The position numbers and the translations under genes are program-made. From positions 1 through 64,000 of the forward strand of contig JAPJBO010000021.1 of assembly GCA_030068145.1 (NCBI GenBank): a stretch of 64,000 nucleotides of DNA, written 5' to 3'. The notes under the pieces were generated by a model. That model was not told where the DNA came from. It saw nothing but the letters and a program-made list of their open reading frames with translations, and searched no databases. This document shows, in pieces, positions 21,004 to 31,770 of the stretch; within the stretch, counting starts at the first letter, position 1, and every line of letters starts with the position of its first letter. This stretch comes from Diplonema papillatum (lineage: Eukaryota; Euglenozoa; Diplonemea; Diplonemida; Diplonemidae).

Positions 21004-23166
21004 ATGATGACGATGCGATCGTTGCAGCGTTTCTTGGGACTGTTCGACCCTGGGGATACGGCTATCACCGCCATTTGAAAGACGGCTATGTTGTTCGTCA
21101 CTACCGCGGCTGCGGCCGGCTTCTTGCTCGCTTTCTTGTTGGAGTCAAGCGCAGAGGTTCGGTACGTCTATCTCCTTCCGCAAGGCGTCGGGCTCCTGTT
21201 TTTGGCGGTTTTGCTGGTGACGCGCCGAGCGTCTTCGGCATTCGTGAGCTGTTTTTTGCTTTCATACGCACTGGTTGCTATTCTTATTGACTGGGCCCAC
21301 GCAGCTCTCGCCGAACAAAGGTTGTGGCCTGGTGTTATGATATTGCTCGACATCAATTTGCTGGCATCCGGGCCGGAATGGGTGTCGTTGGTCCTGCTGG
21401 GGGTCACCTTGATGTGGCTGCTGATCTCGAGTGCTGAGGAGGCTTACAGGTTCGGGATTTTCGATGTCTTTGGTGACATGGGTAACGGCACTGTCAGGGT
21501 TTGCGACTGCGACGATCCCCCTTGTCCTAAAGGAGGGTTCGACGACGTTTACACAATCTTCTCAAGCGCGGGGATGGTCTTCGTAATGGATTTCTTTCTC
21601 ACGCGGCACTTCGCAACCTCTCTCCACACCGCCAACACCCGCATGGAATCATCAATTGACGTCGCTCAGAAGGTAGCTCATGCTCTCTCGGAGTTCGACC
21701 TGGATGCGGCATCCTCGCAGCTTCATTCCGAGACACACCTTCCGGATGGCCTCAGGGACGCTTTGGAGCAGATTCTGGCAAACCTCACATGCTACAGACC
21801 GTACATCCCCGAAGCGATCTTGAGCTCTCACCATGGTCACGCGGAGACCAATGTTGTGGATGCACCGGGACTGTACACTGGTGTTGCGGCCTTAGCCTTC
21901 ACTGACATCAAGTCGTCGACAGCTACGTGGGATGCGGAACCAGGGGCAATGAAGCAAGCACTGCGCATCCACAACAAAGTTTTGCGTGCCATGATACGTC
22001 AGTTCGATGGGTACGAGGTGAAGACAATTGGCGATTCCTTCATGGTTGCGTTTGGAACCTTGGAAGCAGCTGTGAGCTTCGGTCTTGCGGCGCAGGTCTC
22101 GCTGTACGAACAGGAGTGGCCCGCCGAGTTGATGACGTTGCCGCAGTGTGCTAGTATTGCAGAAGCGTGGAACGGTCTGCGGATCAGAGTTGGTGTACAC
22201 TACGGGAAAGTCGAAGTCGAGAAGAATGCAGTGAATGACCGGTTTGACTACCACGGCACGACGGTGAACAAGGCGGCGCGACTTGAAGGAGCTTGTACTC
22301 TAGGAGGTGTCGCCATGGATCGCGAAGCTGCAGAAACAGTGAGAGAGCGGTTCGTCAATGAGGCAGTAATAACAAACAGAGACGTGATTCTGTTGCGCGG
22401 TCTAGGCGAGACGGCCGTGCAGGTGTTCTTCCCCTGTTCGCTTCCCGGACGTCAACTTGACTCTGTCGCTGACTCTTGGGCTGCTTCACAGCAGGTGTCA
22501 ATGGCGAAGTTAAACATCTCGCGCGATGATTCTCGAAGCTCGGGTGCAACGCTCCCGACGAACAATTGGAATGCAACCAAGCGGTTTGCGATGTCGACAT
22601 CAGGCGTTGCTGCACTGCTCGATTTTGAAGAGGGAGACAGCGTCGTTGGAGCTGCTACGGAATTGAACGACAGTCTGGCTTGGATCCAGAATTGCCTCGA
22701 TCGTTCAGACGGAAGCATGGTGACAGTCACAGGCTCGTCCGTAGTCTTCGCGTGGAACGTTGTCGAACCATGTGCGTCGCATGCTGAGAACGCATGTCGA
22801 TTTGTAAGCCTCTTGGAGCAAGATAACAAAGCTCTAGTGTGCGGTCTTTGTTGCAGCAAGCACGCGGTTGTAGTCTTGGCTGGTCGGCAAAAGTACGTGA
22901 CAATGATCGGGTACGGCTCCAAGGTTGCAGAACGAGTCTGTCGAAGAGCAATTAAGGTCGAATGCCCAGCCCTGTACGCCTTACCTCTCACGGACACTGC
23001 ATTACCAAGCAGCCTCACGTCGATGCTCGTACAGCTCGAAACGTGGGAATTGAGGAACAGTCTGGAGTCGGTGTTATCATTTGTTGTTTACATGCTCGAA
23101 GTCGACGTCGCGGAAAAGTCGGCGAGTGTTGTCACGCCGTTATCCATCGGTGCCGCGTCCTACTAA
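21004..23166 (+). pseudogene. Membrane adenylate cyclase, copy 2, nonsense codon near the start
   Basis: From ATG 21004 the frame reads MMTMRSLQRFLGLFDPGD and stops at TGA 21076-21078, where copy 1 has CGT (the codon after TAI). The same frame reopens at ATG 21088 and continues for 692 codons to TAA 23164-23166, so a protein lacking the first 28 residues but keeping all membrane helices and the whole catalytic region is possible. The core keeps FTDIKSST, YEVKTIGDSFM and FDYHGTTVNKAAR. The last 620 bp are almost identical to copies 1 and 3. I call it a probable pseudogene, with an N-terminally shortened functional protein as the alternative. Confidence 0.7.
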
Positions 23167-23690
23167 AGCGTTAAGATACCGCCACGGTTTTCGTAACAGC
23201 CCCTCCGACCGATCCCCAGAGGGTGAGTAGGAGAGTCCCTCAACAAGTTACTCCCCAGTTCTGATTCGTCGACTCTTGCCTTCGTCTTTCCAGCGCGAAG
23301 GTATTGCCGACGACTCTCCTGTCTGCATCGTTTTGTTGATTGGCCAGCGTTTCGTCTCTCGATGAACGCAAACGCGTTCTGCGCCAGTAAACCGCAGTGA
23401 AATGAAGCTGGGGTCTTTCTAATCGTCAGCACCTGGGCCGCACGAGCGAGCGCTGGCGTCCCGGCGCCGCTGACAACGACCTCAATCCGTTAGTCTCGAG
23501 ATAAGCGGTGAGGCGGACTTGCCATCGTTGAGAGCGAAACCTGGGGTACCCAAGCATTGAATAGTTGGGACAGCAGCTCGCCAGCGTTGCCGCCTCCGAA
23601 AACCTTCAAATAGACAATGCGCTTCTTCAAGTCTTGGCATTCGTCAGTCATGAAGAAATGAAGGATTTGCATGCGATCTATTGGACCATT
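23167..23690 (+). repeat. Cyclase 3' flank, copy 2
   Basis: Shared with the flanks of copies 1 and 3. It includes ttgccttcgtctttccagcg, gaacgcaaacgcgttctgcg and the distal cttcaagtcttggcattcgt. Confidence 0.85.
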
Positions 23691-24026
23691 CTAGGAGCTG
23701 CAGAAGACCAGCTACGTCGTAGATTGACCTGCGATTTTCACTCTAAGATCGGTCGATGACTCGACATTATTTGGCCGAACAAAAAGAGATCAGAAAGGTC
23801 GAGAGTGGGTTAGCACGTGTTCACTGGGAAAACGTTATCGAGATTCGGCAAAAAGTTGAATGGGGTCGAGAATGGCAAAAGGTTAAGACCGAGTTCACGT
23901 CAACTTATCTGGGGTCTTGCAGGGGGAAAAACGCGGAAATTCTCCCCAGAGATTGTTCCCGCATTCCAACTCGTCTTTTTCGGAGAAGGTCAGTACGACC
24001 GTGTGGAGGATGGCCGCGGGACCCAG
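23691..24026. other. Spacer between cyclase copies 2 and 3
   Basis: The first part (gaccattctaggagctgcag, attatttggccgaacaaaa) is also found at 27120-27260, after copy 3. No gene is seen. Confidence 0.5.
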
Positions 24027-24165
24027 CTAAGGAGGACTCTCTATCTGCTGTTTTGTCGCAGCCGTAGCCTCCTTATCCTCGGCGAAGCATCAGTTTCTCC
24101 TCCTGCAAGCCGGCCTTCAGCATGATCATCATGACGTATTCTGGTAATCAACCCACAGCTCCGTG
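24027..24165 (+). repeat. Dispersed repeat family H, copy 1
   Basis: It matches 47721-47875 (inside intron 1 of the PAS gene): ctctctatct, gttttgtc, ttatcctcgg, gctttcagcat or ccttcagcat. Confidence 0.65.
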
Positions 24166-24376
24166 AACCTCGCTCGGATTGCCGTCTTTCGACCGCAACC
24201 GCCTCTGGTGGAACCGCCCCCTTCTCTCCTTGCCGCAGCTGATCCTGTCAAACCGCACCTCCCACTCTCCCTCTTCCTCTTTAGGACACGCATTGACAAG
24301 CGCATTATCATCTCGACCTATCCACTTGAACATCGCTATCTCAAGCCACAGGGTTGGGTTGGTTGTGAAAATCAAC

Positions 24377-26533
24377 ATGGATTCGTTTCAGCGCCTGCTG
24401 GGCATCTTCGACCCTGAAGACTCTGCGACCGCCGTTATTCGCAAAAGGGCTGTGGTGAGCATTTGTATGGCGAATATAGTCGGCTTTGCGTTCGCTGTCT
24501 TGGGGGAGACCACAGCAAAGATGCGGTACATCTACTTCCTTCCGCTTGGCGCCGGGCTCCTGTTTTTGGCGATTCTGCTAGTGACGCGCCGAGCGTCGTC
24601 GGCATTCGTGAGCTGTTACTTGCTTTCATACGCACTGATTGCCGTAGTTCTTGACTGGGGCCTCGCAGCTCTCGCCGAGCACAGAGCTTGGCCTTCTATT
24701 ATGATATTGCTCGACGTGAATTTGCTGGCATCCGGGCCGGAATGGGTGTCGTTCGTCCTGCTGGGGGTCACCTTGATGTGGCTGCTGATCTCGAGTGCTG
24801 AAGAGGCTTACAGGTTCGGGATGTACGATATTTTTGCTGACTTTGGTTGGGGCGCCACTGTCAGGATTTGCGACTGCGACGATCCCCCTTGTCCGAAAGG
24901 AGGGCTCGATGTCATCTACGGCATGTTCGTAATTGCAGCGTCGGTCTTCGTCATGGATTTTGTTCTCACGCGGCACTTTGCAACCGCTCTCCACGCCGCC
25001 AACACCCGCATGGAATCATCAATTGACATCGCTCAGAAGGTAGCTCATGCCCTCTCAGAGTTCGATCTGGATGCGGCATCCTCGCAGCTTCATTCCGAGA
25101 CACACCTTCCGGATGGCCTCAGGGACGCTTTGGAGCAGATTCTCAAAAACCTCACATGCTACAGACCGTACATCCCCGAAGCGATCTTGAGCACTCATCA
25201 TGGTCACGCGGAGACCAATGTTGTGGATGCACCGGGACTGAACGCTGGTGTTGCGGCCTTAGCCTTCACTGACATCAAGTCATCGACAGCTACGTGGGAT
25301 GCGGAACCAGGGGCAATGAAGCAAGCACTGCGCATCCACAACAAAGTTTTGCGTGCCATGATACGTCAGTTCGATGGGTACGAGGTGAAGACAATTGGCG
25401 ATTCCTTCATGGTTGCGTTTGGAACCTTGGAAGCAGCTGTGAGCTTCGGTCTTGCGGCGCAGGTCTCGCTGTACGAACAGGAGTGGCCCGCCGAGTTGAT
25501 GACGTTGCCGCAGTGTGCTAGTATTGCAGAAGCGTGGAACGGTCTGCGGATCAGAGTTGGTGTACACTACGGGAAAGTCGAAGTCGAGAAGAATGCAGTG
25601 AATGACCGGTTTGACTACCACGGCACGACGGTGAACAAGGCGGCGCGACTTGAAGGAGCTTGTACTCTAGGAGGTGTCGCCATGGATCGCGCAGCTGCAG
25701 AAACTGTGAGAGAGCGGTTCGTCAATGAGGCAATAATAACAAACAGGGACGTGATTCTGTTGCGCGGTCTAGGCGAGACTGCCGTGCAGGTGTTCTTCCC
25801 CTGTTCGCTTCCCGGACGTCAACTTGACACTGCCCGTGCATCTCTATGTGCTTCACAGCAGGTGTCAATGGCGAAGTTTACCATCTCGCGCGATGATTCT
25901 CGGAGCTCGGGTGCAACGCTCCCGACGAACAATTGGAATGCAACCAAGCGGTTTGCGATGTCGACATCAGGAGTTGCTGCACTGCACGATTTTGAAGAGG
26001 GAGACAGCGTCGTTGGAGCTGCTACGGAATTGAACGACAGTCTGGCTTGGATCCAGAATTGCCTCGATCGTTCAGACGGAAGCATGGTGACAGTCACAGG
26101 CTCGTCCGTAGTCTTCGCGTGGAACGTTGTCGAACCATGTGCGTCGCATGCTGAGAACGCATGTCGATTTGTAAGCCTCTTGGAGCAAGATAACAAAGCT
26201 CTAGTGTGCGGTCTTTGTTGCAGCAAGCACGCGGTTGTAGTCTTGGCTGGTCGGCAAAAGTACGTGACAATGATCGGGTACGGCTCCAAGGTTGCAGAAC
26301 GAGTCTGTCGAAGAGCAATTAAGGTCGAATGCCCAGCCCTGTACGCCTTACCTCTCACGGACACTGCATTACCAAGCAGCCTCACGTCGATGCTTGTACA
26401 GCTCGAAACGTGGGAATTGAGGAACAGTCTGGAGTCGGTGTTATCATTTGTTGTTTACATGCTCGAAGTCGACGTCGCGGAAAAGTCGGCGAGTGTTGTC
26501 ATGCCGTTATCCACCGGTGCCGCGTCCTACTAG
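24377..26533 (+). CDS. Membrane-bound class III adenylate cyclase, intact copy (718 aa)
   Basis: It converts ATP to cAMP at a membrane. The start at ATG 24377 aligns with the first codons of copies 1 and 2 (MDSFQRLLGIFDPED). Residues about 25-195 hold some six hydrophobic helices, with a Cys-rich loop CDCDDPPCPKGG at 165-176 before the last. A linker helix (about 205-265) leads to the catalytic domain. Metal-binding Asp299 (FTDI) and Asp342 (GDSF), adenine-selecting Lys338 and Asp413 (RFDYHG), and Asn420 and Arg424 (VNKAAR) are all present, which predicts adenylate rather than guanylate cyclase. Residues about 528-650 look like a second cyclase fold without the metal aspartates (TGSSVVF in place of GDS). 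The core resembles kinetoplastid receptor cyclases, but those have one helix and a large ectodomain. Single exon; stop 26531-26533. Confidence 0.88.
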   Translation: MDSFQRLLGIFDPEDSATAVIRKRAVVSICMANIVGFAFAVLGETTAKMRYIYFLPLGAGLLFLAILLVTRRASSAFVSCYLLSYALIAVVLDWGLAALAEHRAWPSIMILLDVNLLASGPEWVSFVLLGVTLMWLLISSAEEAYRFGMYDIFADFGWGATVRICDCDDPPCPKGGLDVIYGMFVIAASVFVMDFVLTRHFATALHAANTRMESSIDIAQKVAHALSEFDLDAASSQLHSETHLPDGLRDALEQILKNLTCYRPYIPEAILSTHHGHAETNVVDAPGLNAGVAALAFTDIKSSTATWDAEPGAMKQALRIHNKVLRAMIRQFDGYEVKTIGDSFMVAFGTLEAAVSFGLAAQVSLYEQEWPAELMTLPQCASIAEAWNGLRIRVGVHYGKVEVEKNAVNDRFDYHGTTVNKAARLEGACTLGGVAMDRAAAETVRERFVNEAIITNRDVILLRGLGETAVQVFFPCSLPGRQLDTARASLCASQQVSMAKFTISRDDSRSSGATLPTNNWNATKRFAMSTSGVAALHDFEEGDSVVGAATELNDSLAWIQNCLDRSDGSMVTVTGSSVVFAWNVVEPCASHAENACRFVSLLEQDNKALVCGLCCSKHAVVVLAGRQKYVTMIGYGSKVAERVCRRAIKVECPALYALPLTDTALPSSLTSMLVQLETWELRNSLESVLSFVVYMLEVDVAEKSASVVMPLSTGAASY

Positions 26534-27075
26534 CGTTCTAGAATCAAGATATCGTCAAAGTTTTTGCAACAACCCCTCCGACCGGTCCGCAGAGCGTAAG
26601 TAAGGGAGTGGGGGTCCCTGAACAAGTTACTCCCCAGTTCTGATTCGTCGACTCTTGCCTTCGTCTTTCCAGCGCGAAGGTATGGCCGACGACTCTCCTG
26701 TTTGCATCGTTTTGTTGCGTAGCTAGCGTTTTGTCTCTCGATGACGGGCGAACGCGTTCTGCGCCAGTAACCCGCAGTGAAATGAGGATGAATGGAGTTG
26801 GGGTCTTTCTAATCGTGAGCAAGAGCAAGGCGTCCTGGGCCGACGAGCGAGCGCTGGCTTCCCGGCGCCGCTTACAACGACCCCGAGTACACGATGACCT
26901 TAGTCTTGAGACAAGCGACGAGGCGGACTTGCCATCGTTAAGAGCGAACCTGTGTCGGGGGTACCCATGCATTCAATGGTCAAGACAGCAGCTCGCCAGC
27001 GTTGCCGCCTCCGAAAACCTTCAAATAGACAGTGCGCTTCTTAAAGTCTTGGCAATTCGTCAGTCATGAAGACGT
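26534..27075 (+). repeat. Cyclase 3' flank, copy 3
   Basis: Closely matches 23167-23690 in the same order. Confidence 0.85.
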
Positions 27076-28020
27076 GCGTGGATTTGCATGCGATTGCGTG
27101 CAATTGCTCCTCAATCGAACTATTGGACCATTCTAGAAGCTGCAGAAGACCAGCCGAGTCGTAGATTGACCTGCGATTTTCACTCTAAAAGTTGGTCGAA
27201 GACTTGACATTATTTGGCCGAACAAAAAGAGATCAGAAAGGTCGAGAGTGGGTTAGCACGTGTTCGAGACTGGGCAAAAAGTTAGGGTCCAGAATAGGCA
27301 AAATGTGAAGAACGTGTATTAGGACCTCCGCCAGGTGTAGTTTTTGCCAAGGACGAAGGCGCCAAGTGTACTCGATGCCATAATCTACGGGTTCAGGGCG
27401 CATGTGCAAACTGCACCGAGTAGACCCGAAAGGTGGAAAAGCCGGCCGGGGAAAATTAGAATATAAATAACACAACACCATCACCCAGGCCCCCGGCATA
27501 GGTGGCCAGTGTGCAATCCGAGGCACTCAGGGCACAGCATTGTCGTGAAGATACGTCGCGTCGCGCTGTGTTGGGCCCATTCCTGAGTGAGGACGCAAAC
27601 AGCCGTCAGCAGTCCACATTTTGGAAGCTAGTGCCCTGCCTCTTTTCGCACCAAAAAACACCCCCCGAGTCGGGGCGGTCGCTTCGCGACTTTCTCTACT
27701 AACGGAGAAGCAAAGCACCAAACGCGCACCTATGGTCAAGACGAGCGGAAGAGGCGAAAACATGATACGTCACGTGCGAAGAGATAGCCGCGATGCCAGC
27801 GATGCAGATAGATTCTTTGCATTCTAACCCAAATTACCAAAGGAGAACAGCAGGAACCGTGTGTCTCCACTGAAACCAACGGAGCCGCATCGTATTGCCT
27901 GCCAGCTTAAAAACCACGCATGAGAGGCAATGTACCGTCTTAAAACTAAACCAAGACTTCCAACCCCCTCTACAGGCCAAAGGGTTAAACGGAAGTAGCC
28001 ACACATAGTGTAGTAGGACC
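27076..28020. other. Spacer before the ankyrin gene, nothing recognised
   Basis: 27120-27300 repeats 23690-23880. 27640-27700 contains agtgccctgcctcttttcgc, also at 30236-30255. No gene or RNA is recognised. Confidence 0.4.
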
Positions 28021-29198
28021 ATGGTCGTCCAGGTCAACGGGACGTTGCCGATTGTCGCGGCGAGTGCCCACGGCCAGGTGGAAGTCATTAAACGATTGAT
28101 TGCGGCGAAGGCGCGAGTCAACGGCCAAGACAATTCAAGCGGTTCCGCAGCTCTGACGGCGGCCTCCGCCTTGGGGCACTTCGACGTCGTTCAGGTGTTG
28201 ATCCGAGAAGGTGCTGACGTGGACCAGACGGATTGGCGTATGTGCACGGCACTTATGCATGCAAGCGACTCAGGACATATCGACGTCGTGCGGCTGTTGG
28301 TCAAAGCCAGCGCACAAGTGAACCTGTTGGACCATATGCGTTCCACAGCTCTCATGAAGGCCAGTAAGTCAGGGCACGTTGACGTGGTTCGGGAGTTGGT
28401 CAGAGCAAACGCGCAAGTTGACTTGGGGGATTGCTTGAATTTTAACAGCTCTCATCACAGCCTGCAACGCGGGGCACCTGCATGTCGTTCAGGAGTTGAT
28501 CAAAGGATAGGACGTGCTCGGCATGGGAGGCACATCAGCTCTCATGGCTTCCAGTTTGCGGGGGAGCTTGCTCATCGTCCGGGAGTTGATAAAAGCCAAC
28601 TCACGAATCGACATGCCAGACCCATGCGGATCCACGGCTCTGATGTGTGCCAGCCATTCTGGGAAGCTGAACGTCGTTCGGGAGTCGGTCGGAGCAGAAG
28701 CGCGAGTGGACTTGCAGGCCAAAATTTTATTTCCGGAAAAAAAATGGGTTTTTTGAATTTTAAAAGTTTGGAACAAACTCTGCGGTAATTTTTGAGGAAG
28801 TTGAACAAATTTTTTTTTTTCCAAAAAAAATTTTAGGGCTCCATCGGCCCCGCGGGAGCGTTTTAAAAAGACACAAGGTTTTGACCCTGCATGATATAAG
28901 GCCCGAATACGGAATGACGGCTCTTATGAAGGCTAGTTCCATACATTTGGAAGTCGTCCAGGAGCTGCTCAAAGCAAAGGCGCAGGTGGACTTGCAAGAC
29001 AAAAACGGCTGGACGGCTCTCATGATAGCTAGCGTCGCGGGACGTTTGGATATTGTCCAGGAGCTGGTCAAAGCAACGGCGCAGCTGGACTTGCGAGACG
29101 AAGACGGTTCGACAGCTCTCTCGAAGGCTATCAAGGCCGGTCATGAGAGCGTCGTCATGGAGTTGAAATTGGCAAGCAAATGTGCTGGAAGCAAATGA
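28021..29198 (+). pseudogene. Ankyrin-repeat protein, broken by a frameshift, a stop and a MITE insertion
   Basis: From ATG 28021 (context accATGG) four ankyrin repeats are in frame (for example MCTALMHASDSGHIDVVRLL). Near 28437-28445 the reading frame shifts by one base, repeat 5 continues in the new frame (TALITACNAGHLHVVQELIK), and a TAG follows at 28508-28510. Repeats 6 and 7 follow in that frame up to VDLQ, where a MITE-derived segment (28717-28893) intervenes. Repeats 8-10 (GWTALMIASVAGRLDIVQEL) then run to the stop at 29196-29198. Ankyrin repeats mediate protein binding; no other domain is present. Three independent lesions argue for a pseudogene. The alternative is an intron covering the insertion, but its borders lack GT-AG. 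Confidence 0.8.
28717..28893 (-). mobile_element. Truncated MITE copy inside the ankyrin gene
   Basis: This is the reverse complement of the 212-bp element found three times in the 32.6-35.6 kb satellite. It keeps one terminal inverted repeat (acacaaggttttgaccctgc, then atg) and lacks about 36 bp of the other end. Divergence is moderate, so it is older than the satellite copies. Confidence 0.85.
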
Positions 29199-30254
29199 GC
29201 TTGCGAGAAACCGGCGTCGATACGGTGGGTACAGGACATATGTGAATTTCGCGATTGTCTGTTCTCTTACTGACGTTCACGGTGCGTCAACTCCCTCCGC
29301 GCAACTAGCGTCGGCAACGAATGCTGTCCAACGAAGAAGGTGCAAATGAGCGCGCCACCTCCCCTCGACCCGTTCGGCAATGCAGCCCTCATGGAGACCA
29401 GTGACTGGGAACACGCTAAACACGGCACTGCACTTCCGAGACGACTGAACGCCGTTCGGTCCGGAAGTGCCAAAAGCTAACTCGCAGTGCCAGCCAAACC
29501 CCGGCTCTACAGTTTTGAGAACGTCGCTCACTCACTCAACTCAAGGTCAGCTGCTGACCGAACGACTGTTACTTCGAAGGCCTGACATACACACGAATGC
29601 AACTTATTTACGACTGTTGCTTCTTGGTCGCGGTCTCTGCGGCTTGAAGAATGACAATCAGCACACGCACATCGCGGTTTGCTGGCCCGTTGGATTTCTT
29701 TTGGCTCAAGAGCTGAGGCTCAAGCGCAACCTCCTTTTTTTGTACGCCCGCTATCCCTGGAGAGACCCGGTCTGTTCTTGACGTCGAGCCGAGGCCCAAC
29801 CTCTTCTTCACCTACTCCGAACGCGCCCACTATCTAACAACCTGTTCTTCGCGCGCACAATCCAAAGAAGCTGGACCCAACCTTTCTTGTACGCCGCTAT
29901 CCCCAGAGTCTCAGCCTGCTCTTGATGTGCGTTCAAATTCAACAACTTCGCCCCAACTCTCTACTTTCCAAAACTGGGTTCTGATCTGCTAGCTCCCGAT
30001 CTCGGTTGTCGAAGACTCTCGCCGCTCGCACGCCAACGTAGGTGGATCCCGTTCAACCTTTCGCCTCCCCAACGAAGTTTTCGTACCTAGCCTGCGGCAT
30101 TTTGTACACGAATTCCAGTACGTTTGATGCCAAGTACTTACTTGTCATGTGACTTGTCGTATGACAAGTGCACTGTACTTGCAATCTGCATGACAGCCCC
30201 GCTGTCATGGAGTCAAAATGTGCCGGAGACCCAGCTAATGCCCTGCCTCTTTTC
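29199..30254. other. Non-coding stretch with short internal repeats
   Basis: Phrases such as tgtacgcccgctatccc and cggtctgttcttgacg recur imperfectly between 29733 and 29930. No gene is recognised. Confidence 0.4.
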
Positions 30255-30580
30255 GCAACAGTCTGTGCCCGTAGACTGCTGTGAAATGAAGTAGGCTGCA
30301 CGAGCGAGTTCAGTCCCCCGCAGCCGTTTGCAACGACCCCTAGTGACCTTAGTCTTGAGATAAGCCGCCAGCGCTGTTGATGTTGAAGCGGATTTTCCAT
30401 CGCGAAAGCGGATTTGCCATCGTTGAGAGCGAAACCTGTGTCAAATGGGGAACGAATGCATTAAATTGTTGTCAGAGCAGCTCGCTACCGTTGCTGCCCT
30501 TCGACCTTGAAGTAGACGGTGTACGGAGCCCTTCTTCAAGTCTTGGCATTCGTCAGTCATGGACAGAAGGGCGAACTTGC
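30255..30580 (+). repeat. Orphan cyclase 3' flank (fourth copy)
   Basis: It contains the flank segments gaccttagtcttgagataag, cgttgagagcgaaacctgtg and cttcaagtcttggcattcgt in the same order as after the three cyclases, but no cyclase sequence precedes it. Confidence 0.75.
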
Positions 30581-30955
30581 GCATGCGATTGCGTGTGGTG
30601 GGGCGTCCAAGACACACCCCTCCCACCTGGTTAGTACACGAAGGGGTTGCTTAGCGAAAAACGTGCCAGGTTTCAATACCGTCTTCGGGTTTAGGACGAA
30701 ACGTGTTTAGTAGGAAACGGTTTTGATACGAAACGTGCAAATTCAGATACGCCAGCTATGGGTTCGCAGCTCTAGGGCGCACTTGTTGGGCAGACCCTCT
30801 CCCTTTTGACCCTCCTCCACCTGCATTTGTAGCTCTTTCCACTTCACATACGTCGCACAGAGAGCTCCGTGCTTTCCAGTGCGGGGGACTCTCTGGTAGC
30901 GGCAACTCCTCGCAGTTCGCCCTCTTCGAACCATTGGTTTCGTCAACCTTGTACT
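30581..30955. other. Non-coding stretch, nothing recognised
   Basis: Phrases like gaaacgtgtttag and gaaacgtgcaa repeat near 30700-30740. Confidence 0.35.
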
Positions 30956-31100
30956 GACAATCTTGCGGGTTGCCCTTCAATGTATTGTGCAGGCTAAAAA
31001 GACGTAGGCAGCGTGTTTTGGTGGTTGATCAGAATTCCTTACCTGAATATCCACAGGGTAAATACAAGTGGGAAAAACGATCAACCGGCACGCACAAACA
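30956..31100 (+). repeat. Dispersed repeat family B, copy 1
   Basis: The block from tgcgggttgcccttcaatgt through gtggttgatcagaattcctt to acgatcaaccggcacgcaca is nearly identical to 36696-36841 in an intron. Confidence 0.9.
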
Positions 31101-31124
31101 AGAAAGAGTCCTTGTTTGTGCGTG
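31089..31124. repeat. Perfect 14-bp hairpin
   Basis: Arms cacgcacaaacaag and cttgtttgtgcgtg are separated by 8 bases. The left arm is the end of family B. Confidence 0.8.
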
Positions 31125-31770
31125 AAAACAATCAAGAACCTCAGCCAAAAGACCTCACCCCGCGTTCAGCAAGACCCGGAAAGAAGAGGACGACGAGAGC
31201 GCCTGTGGCCATACGAAGTCAATTTCAAAATGAAAGTGGTCGCCGTTTGCTTTATTGAAAGATCCGACTCAAAATTTTTAAATGCGTCCTTCATGTCGTC
31301 CGCACCGGCAAAAACTTGCACTCTAAAATACCTCTGAACGGATGAGGTTTGCCTCATTTCCCACATCAACCCCCCCCCGTCCTCCGTCCTCATGTGGTTA
31401 CCATAGTTCAACTTTCTCTCTCGAAAAAGGAAAGGGAGAAGAACCGGTTGGGGGGGGCCGCCTTGTCTTCCTTGTGTCCCTTCTCCGGCGTATCCGGGTG
31501 CCGGACCGAAAGGGCTAGCTGCCTTCTCTTCGCTCGCATCGTGCGGAAGGGGGCGTGTGCGCTGTCCCTCTCTTGCAGAGCGGCGCAACGCAGCGAGGGC
31601 GCCTCCCCGGTACGCACGGGCTGCAGTGAAGGGCAAAGGGCTTTCTGGACCCGAAGAAGCTGAGAAAGGCTGTTTTTCAAGTCTCCCACCCCTCCCGCCC
31701 CTTGGCCCTCCCTGCGGTGCCGCTTGCACGCTTCCTTCGCTGCCGGAGGGATCCGAGGAGGGGAGGGCGG
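31101..31770. other. Upstream region and 5' leader of the coiled-coil gene
   Basis: No ORF here is convincing. 31440-31770 becomes GC-rich, consistent with a leader. A pyrimidine-rich stretch (ctcccacccctcccgcccct near 31681) precedes the ATG by about 90 bp. Confidence 0.4.

Noticed and set aside
24179-24376. N-terminal extension of cyclase copy 3
   Set aside because: The frame is open upstream, but the homologous copies begin at the equivalent of 24377 and the extension is Pro/Ser/Arg-rich without similarity to their upstream regions.
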